Below, piece after piece: positions 60,333 to 64,000 of a DNA stretch of 64,000 nt (its first letter is position 1; every line of letters begins with the position of its first letter). Position numbers and translations under genes: made by a program. Source of the DNA: Anaerolineales bacterium. Lineage in GTDB: Bacteria; Chloroflexota; Anaerolineae; Anaerolineales; Villigracilaceae. A model generated the notes under the pieces. It had not been told where the DNA came from and did no database searches. It saw only the letters and a program-made list of their open reading frames with translations. The stretch is from positions 1-64,000 of the forward strand of contig JACZJC010000002.1 of assembly GCA_014860745.1 (NCBI GenBank). The letters are read 5' to 3'.

Positions 60333-61544
60333 TTAGACGAGACTTTCGATTACTGTCGCTTCACCCTGCCCTACTCCAACGCAAAGGGTTGCGACCCCGT
60401 ATTTGACCTTGCCGCGATTCTTCATCTCATGCACCAGGGTAGTCATTAGACGTGCGCCGGAACAGCCAAGGGGATGCCCGATGGCAATCGCGCCGCCGTT
60501 GACGTTGACAATCTCAGGGTCGAGTTCCAGGTCTTCCATCACAGCCAGAGATTGTACGGCAAAGGCCTCATTGATTTCAATCAAACCGATATCTTTCATT
60601 TTCAAACCAGCTCGCTGTAAAGCCTTTCTTGTGGCAGGGATGGGGCCATATCCCATCACACGCGGCGGCACCCCAGCCGAGGCAGAGGTGACAATGCGGG
60701 CAAGCGGCTTGAGTTTCAACTCGACGGCTTTTTCTTCACTCATAATCAAAAGCGCCGCTGCCCCATCATTTAATCCAGACGAATTTCCAGCCGTGACGGT
60801 TCCGCCTTCTTTTTTGAAGGCAGGCTTAAGCTTTGCCAGCGACTCCATGGTTGTATCGCGGCGCGGACGTTCATCCGTGTCCACAAGTTTTGGGTCGCCT
60901 TTTTTCTGGGGAATGGAAAGAGGAAGGATCTCCAGTTTGAAGCGTCCCGAGTCCATGGCGGCTAGCGCGCGTTGATGAGAGCGGAGGGCAAATTCATCCT
61001 GTTTTTCGCGAGTGATGTGCGGACGTTCCGCCGCGATATTTTCAGCAGTCTCGCCCATTGACTCGGTGCCGTACATTTCCTTCATTTTGGGATTCGGATA
61101 TCGCCAACCAAGCGCGGTGTCATATGCAGTTAAATTGCCGAATGAAAAACCCGCCTCTGCCTTCGGAAGGGAGTAGGGGGCCCGGCTCATGGATTCGACT
61201 CCACCCGCAATGTATACGTCTCCCTCGCCCGCCTTGATGGCGCGCGCCGCCATGTTGATGGCATTCAATCCCGAAGCACAGAGCCGGTTCACAGTGACGC
61301 CTCCAACTTCCACAGGCAGGCCAGCCAACAGCGCAGCCATGCGCGCCACGTCACGGTTATCTTCACCGGCCTGGTTCGCGCACCCCAAAAAAACTTCCTC
61401 AATTAGTGCAGGGTCGATCTGGTTGCGTTCAAGCAGAGACTTGATCACCTGCGCCGCCATATCGTCGGGGCGGATGGATGAAAGGATGCCGCCCAACGCT
61501 CCAATGGGAGTGCGGATCGCATCAATGATGACAGGGTTTTTCAT
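60333..61544 (-). CDS. Acetyl-CoA C-acyltransferase (thiolase)
   Basis: A 403-residue thiolase for beta-oxidation or acetoacetyl-CoA synthesis. Catalytic Cys89 ([11 protein letters not shown]), His in [17 protein letters not shown] and the second Cys in [10 protein letters not shown]. The ATG at 61544 gives [15 protein letters not shown], the normal start. FadA-type length. The sulfatase gene ends 20 bp away; no fadB or other beta-oxidation gene is in the window. Confidence 0.93.
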   Translation of the reverse strand: MKNPVIIDAIRTPIGALGGILSSIRPDDMAAQVIKSLLERNQIDPALIEEVFLGCANQAGEDNRDVARMAALLAGLPVEVGGVTVNRLCASGLNAINMAARAIKAGEGDVYIAGGVESMSRAPYSLPKAEAGFSFGNLTAYDTALGWRYPNPKMKEMYGTESMGETAENIAAERPHITREKQDEFALRSHQRALAAMDSGRFKLEILPLSIPQKKGDPKLVDTDERPRRDTTMESLAKLKPAFKKEGGTVTAGNSSGLNDGAAALLIMSEEKAVELKLKPLARIVTSASAGVPPRVMGYGPIPATRKALQRAGLKMKDIGLIEINEAFAVQSLAVMEDLELDPEIVNVNGGAIAIGHPLGCSGARLMTTLVHEMKNRGKVKYGVATLCVGVGQGEATVIESLV

Positions 61545-61564
61545 TGTTTTGATACTCCAATTCC

Positions 61565-62977
61565 TCAAGGCCGAATTTCATGAACTCGCGCAGAAAGTTC
61601 CAGCATGGTCAACTCATATTCCGGCAGACCTGCAAGGTTGTTTAGTTCAAACGGGTCGTCCAGCAGATGATATAACTCGCGTTCCCCGGTTTCGTATTCG
61701 ATATATTTCCATTCGTCCGTGCGAAAACCGACGTATGCAGGCACCAGCGAGGTCATACTTCGATCTTCTCCGTCATCCTGGTATTGTTCGATCAGAAAAC
61801 CATCTCGCCATTGCGCGGAGGGGTCTTCGATTAATGGCAGGAAGCTTTCCCCGTCGAATGTGGGGTGATCCGCAACCCCGGCAAGTTCCGCCAGGGTAGG
61901 AGCAAGGTCGATGTTGAGAATCAGGTTCGGGTCCGCGCGGGAGGCGGTTATCTTCTGCGGATACGAAATAACAAGGGGGACATGAATGCAGGTCTCGTAG
62001 GGACAGGCCTTGCCGATCAAACGATGGTTGCCCAACGCAAAGCCATTATCAGACATGAAAATAATAACCGTGTTGTCGCGAATATTTTCCTTTTCCAGCG
62101 TATTGACCAGCTCGCCCACCGCATCATCCACGCTCATTAACGAGCGCAGCATTCTTTGGTAAACTTTTTCCACATAGTCAGCCGACTGCGGTTCGTACGA
62201 ATTCAACCATGCAGGTTTGTCCGTAAGGTCGGCTTCGAAATAATCGGGCGGGTTATAACGGGCAAAGGTATCATCATATATTTTGAATAGATCCTTGTGA
62301 CGGTCCGCGGCCAGATAGGGTTGGTGAGGTGAATAGGCATTGAACATCAGGAAAAATGGGACATCGCTGTTTTCACGAATGAAGTCAACCGCCTTGCCGC
62401 TCAAAACATCGGTGCTATAGTCTTCGGGATCAAATCCATATTGGACGGTCGTTCCATTTTCACTGAGGGTGTAACCGTAATAAAAATCCTTGTCAGCATC
62501 CTTTAAAACAAAGGCATCCCATTCGTCCCACCCTGGAGGGATATACCCTTCAGGCAGCGCATTATAGTCATTTAAGTATTTTCCAATTAACGCGGTGCGA
62601 TAGCCGCCGGCTTGCAGCCACATCGGCAGGGTGGATGAATCATCGAACACGGTTGCGCCGCCGATGGGAGCGCGGTTGGTTTTCACGCCGTGGTTATGGA
62701 CATATTGTCCCGTAAGAATGCTGGCGCGGCTTGGACAGCACAACGGAGTTGTGACATAAGCGTTCGTGAAATCGATACCCTTCGCCACCAGTTCCTTTTG
62801 TACATTGGGCATATATTGCAGAGTTTGATACGGCTGGTCATCGGTAAGAATGATGATGATGTTTGGTTTATCGATTCGGGTTGGTTGTTCTGAAAAGGAG
62901 CAGGCAGTCAGTGAGCCGCTTGGGAAGAGGACAAGGGATAGAGCCAAAATAACCAGCAACGGTCTGGGTAACTTCAT
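61565..62977 (-). CDS. Sulfatase (exported lipoprotein)
   Basis: A 470-residue type I sulfatase. Lipobox LTAC follows a hydrophobic signal. Metal-binding DD at 46-47 (IILTDDQP). The formylglycine motif is CCPSR, with the Cys at 80, followed by [14 protein letters not shown]. Also [16 protein letters not shown]. The pattern is close to N-acetylglucosamine-6- or other glycosaminoglycan sulfatases. A formylglycine-generating enzyme or anSME is needed but not in the window. Confidence 0.93.
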   Translation of the reverse strand: MKLPRPLLVILALSLVLFPSGSLTACSFSEQPTRIDKPNIIIILTDDQPYQTLQYMPNVQKELVAKGIDFTNAYVTTPLCCPSRASILTGQYVHNHGVKTNRAPIGGATVFDDSSTLPMWLQAGGYRTALIGKYLNDYNALPEGYIPPGWDEWDAFVLKDADKDFYYGYTLSENGTTVQYGFDPEDYSTDVLSGKAVDFIRENSDVPFFLMFNAYSPHQPYLAADRHKDLFKIYDDTFARYNPPDYFEADLTDKPAWLNSYEPQSADYVEKVYQRMLRSLMSVDDAVGELVNTLEKENIRDNTVIIFMSDNGFALGNHRLIGKACPYETCIHVPLVISYPQKITASRADPNLILNIDLAPTLAELAGVADHPTFDGESFLPLIEDPSAQWRDGFLIEQYQDDGEDRSMTSLVPAYVGFRTDEWKYIEYETGERELYHLLDDPFELNNLAGLPEYELTMLELSARVHEIRP

Positions 62978-63378
62978 TTATTCTCCGATTAAGGTTTGTT
63001 TTGGATTCTACCATTTATAAAACAAACGGCGCCGGGAAAATTGATGCCTGCATGTTCGTAGATTCTGTTCGGGTATTCCGGGATTCCAACAAGATTCCAG
63101 ACAAGATGGATACCATGAAATTACCTCCCTGCGAGTGGTTCTGCCCGGGGTGGAAAGTTTTCGTGCAAATACCCTCAGTTTTCAGGCAATTTATCATATC
63201 AAAAAGGGATGATATTCAGCATCCTCCTACATGACGCTTGGCACTACTCGCTTTATTCCGAAAACGACATAATCAGGGTGGTGAAGGAATTCACCTAATT
63301 TTGTCAAACTACTCCACAAGAGTCTCGAAAGGTCTTTAAGTCCTTTCGAAGCCTACAAATTAAATAAAAGGAGTCCGG
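62978..63378. other. Intergenic region between the sulfatase and ferredoxin genes
   Basis: About 400 bp between divergent genes. TCGAAAGG / CCTTTCGA (63325-63332 with 63342-63349) forms an 8-bp hairpin just before the ferredoxin-subunit ribosome-binding site and could be a leader element. The middle part has no credible frame and no RNA motif that I recognise. A promoter is expected for each gene but none is clear. Confidence 0.5.
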
Positions 63379-63624
63379 ATGGCTGTAAAAGGCTGGATCG
63401 AAGTAAGCGATACATATTGCAAAGGCTGCGAAATTTGCATCAGCGCCTGTCCGCAGGCAGTGATCGAGTTGAACATGGCGCAGCTCACCCCCAAGGGATA
63501 TCACCCTGCGCACACATTTAAAGATGGATGCACGGGGTGTGCCATTTGCGCTGTGGTTTGTCCGGATGCAGCGATTACGGTTTATCGTGAAATAACCAAG
63601 GTCAACACGCCTGTCACGGCGTAA
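63379..63624 (+). CDS. 2-oxoacid:ferredoxin oxidoreductase, ferredoxin-like (delta) subunit
   Basis: An 81-residue protein with two 4Fe-4S cluster motifs, [15 protein letters not shown] and [15 protein letters not shown] (C-x2-C-x2-C-x3-C-P). It is the small electron-transfer subunit of the Por/Kor/Vor family. RBS AAAGGAG before the ATG. The alpha-subunit gene begins 14 bp after its stop, fixing the operon order delta-alpha and so on. Confidence 0.92.
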   Translation: MAVKGWIEVSDTYCKGCEICISACPQAVIELNMAQLTPKGYHPAHTFKDGCTGCAICAVVCPDAAITVYREITKVNTPVTA

Positions 63625-63638
63625 TTTTGGAGAAACGA

Positions 63639-64000
63639 ATGCCAAAAGAATTATGGAAAGGCAATGAAGCCATCGCGGAAGCCGCAGTGCGCGCGGGGCT
63701 GGAGGCCTATTTCGGTTATCCCATCACCCCGCAAACGGAAATTCTCGAATACCTCTCGCGCCGATTGCCCGAGCTTGGGCGCGCTTTCGTGCAGGCGGAA
63801 TCCGAGCTGGGCGCGATCAACATGGTCTATGGCGCGGCATGCACAGGCGTACGGGTGATGTCATCATCATCGAGCCCCGGCGTGAGTTTGATGATGGAAG
63901 GTTTATCTTATATCGCGGGAACCGAAGTTCCCGCTGTTTTAGTGAACGTCATGCGCGGCGGACCGGGTCTCGGCAATATCGCGCCTGCCCAGGGAGATTA
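63639..64000 (+). CDS. 2-oxoacid:ferredoxin oxidoreductase alpha subunit (partial)
   Basis: Starts [16 protein letters not shown] and continues [17 protein letters not shown], the typical opening of the alpha subunit of the pyruvate/2-ketoglutarate/2-ketoisovalerate:ferredoxin oxidoreductases. [32 protein letters not shown] and [16 protein letters not shown] follow. Cut by the window edge after about 120 residues. GGAG stands upstream of the ATG. Converts 2-oxoacids to acyl-CoA with reduction of ferredoxin; the exact 2-oxoacid is undetermined. Confidence 0.92.
   Translation, partial: MPKELWKGNEAIAEAAVRAGLEAYFGYPITPQTEILEYLSRRLPELGRAFVQAESELGAINMVYGAACTGVRVMSSSSSPGVSLMMEGLSYIAGTEVPAVLVNVMRGGPGLGNIAPAQGD

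Noticed and set aside
1-64000. CRISPR arrays, prophage or IS elements
   Set aside because: No regularly spaced direct repeats, cas genes, integrase, terminase or transposase motifs were seen in either strand.

Overview
The window looks like chromosomal DNA from a member of the Chloroflexota, most likely class Anaerolineae. This is inferred from gene content and style, not from a database search. The pointers are many secreted lipoproteins with Thr/Ala/Pro-rich linkers (the livK product carries three TEAPAAA units after its lipobox), no outer-membrane or LPS genes, cdaA-cdaR, UppP, a clostripain-family protease, Ycf48-like and TolB-like propeller lipoproteins, and an RNase HI with a hybrid-binding domain. 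I found no prophage, transposase, CRISPR array or tRNA gene. The only mobile-looking DNA is small palindromic intergenic repeats.

Layout. 1-5.9 kb (minus): a response regulator-GAF protein with an apparent frameshift at its end, two LolD/MacB-type ABC ATPases (one fused to a cyclic-nucleotide-binding domain) without a permease, a lipoprotein, uppP and tgt. 6-11.7 kb (minus): an RlmI-type rRNA methyltransferase, secreted proteins and lipoproteins, and DUF2255 and DUF2721 proteins. 11.9-16.1 kb: recJ, an SDR oxidoreductase, a TolB-like lipoprotein, and the RNase P RNA gene with a clear promoter. 16.2-23.2 kb (plus): a CoaE fusion protein, cdaA-cdaR, der, DUF3054, an ECF sigma/anti-sigma pair and a NUDIX hydrolase. 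23.3-29.2 kb: clostripain, exonuclease III, a CheY-like protein, DUF192, a LysM-M23 peptidase and a CNB protein.

29.2-37.5 kb (plus): a complete branched-chain amino-acid-type ABC transporter (livKHMGF, with an unusually long LivM), followed by an ornithine-cyclodeaminase-family enzyme and a SoxB-like FAD oxidoreductase, which together suggest uptake and oxidation of an amino or imino acid. 37.6-42.8 kb: a CinA-like protein with a degenerate C-terminal site, an M14 carboxypeptidase, an MtaD-type deaminase fused to a CYTH domain, and a membrane protein. 42.8-44.2 kb: a compact arsenic locus of arsR, a 26-residue peptide with seven cysteines, and arsM. The same ATAGA-N6-TCTAT palindrome precedes all three genes.

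44.3-49.6 kb (minus): a partner-switching signalling operon with a 1067-residue 7TM-PAS-PAS-GAF-PP2C-HATPase protein, a STAS antagonist and two patatin-like phospholipases. 49.9-56.7 kb: TetR plus a reductase with a clear operator, DegV, an M48 protease, an isochorismatase-family hydrolase, an M50 protease with a TPR tail, and RNase HI. 56.8-58.4 kb: a candidate structured RNA with its own promoter and terminator, then a rhodanese and SufE. 58.5-63 kb (minus): a CBS protein, a Ycf48-like lipoprotein, a thiolase and a sulfatase. 63.4 kb to the end: the ferredoxin-like and alpha subunits of a 2-oxoacid:ferredoxin oxidoreductase, cut by the window edge.

The items most worth following up are the Cys-rich peptide in the arsenic regulon, the MtaD-CYTH fusion, the unidentified RNA before the rhodanese gene, the CoaE fusion, and the all-in-one partner-switching kinase/phosphatase with patatins.
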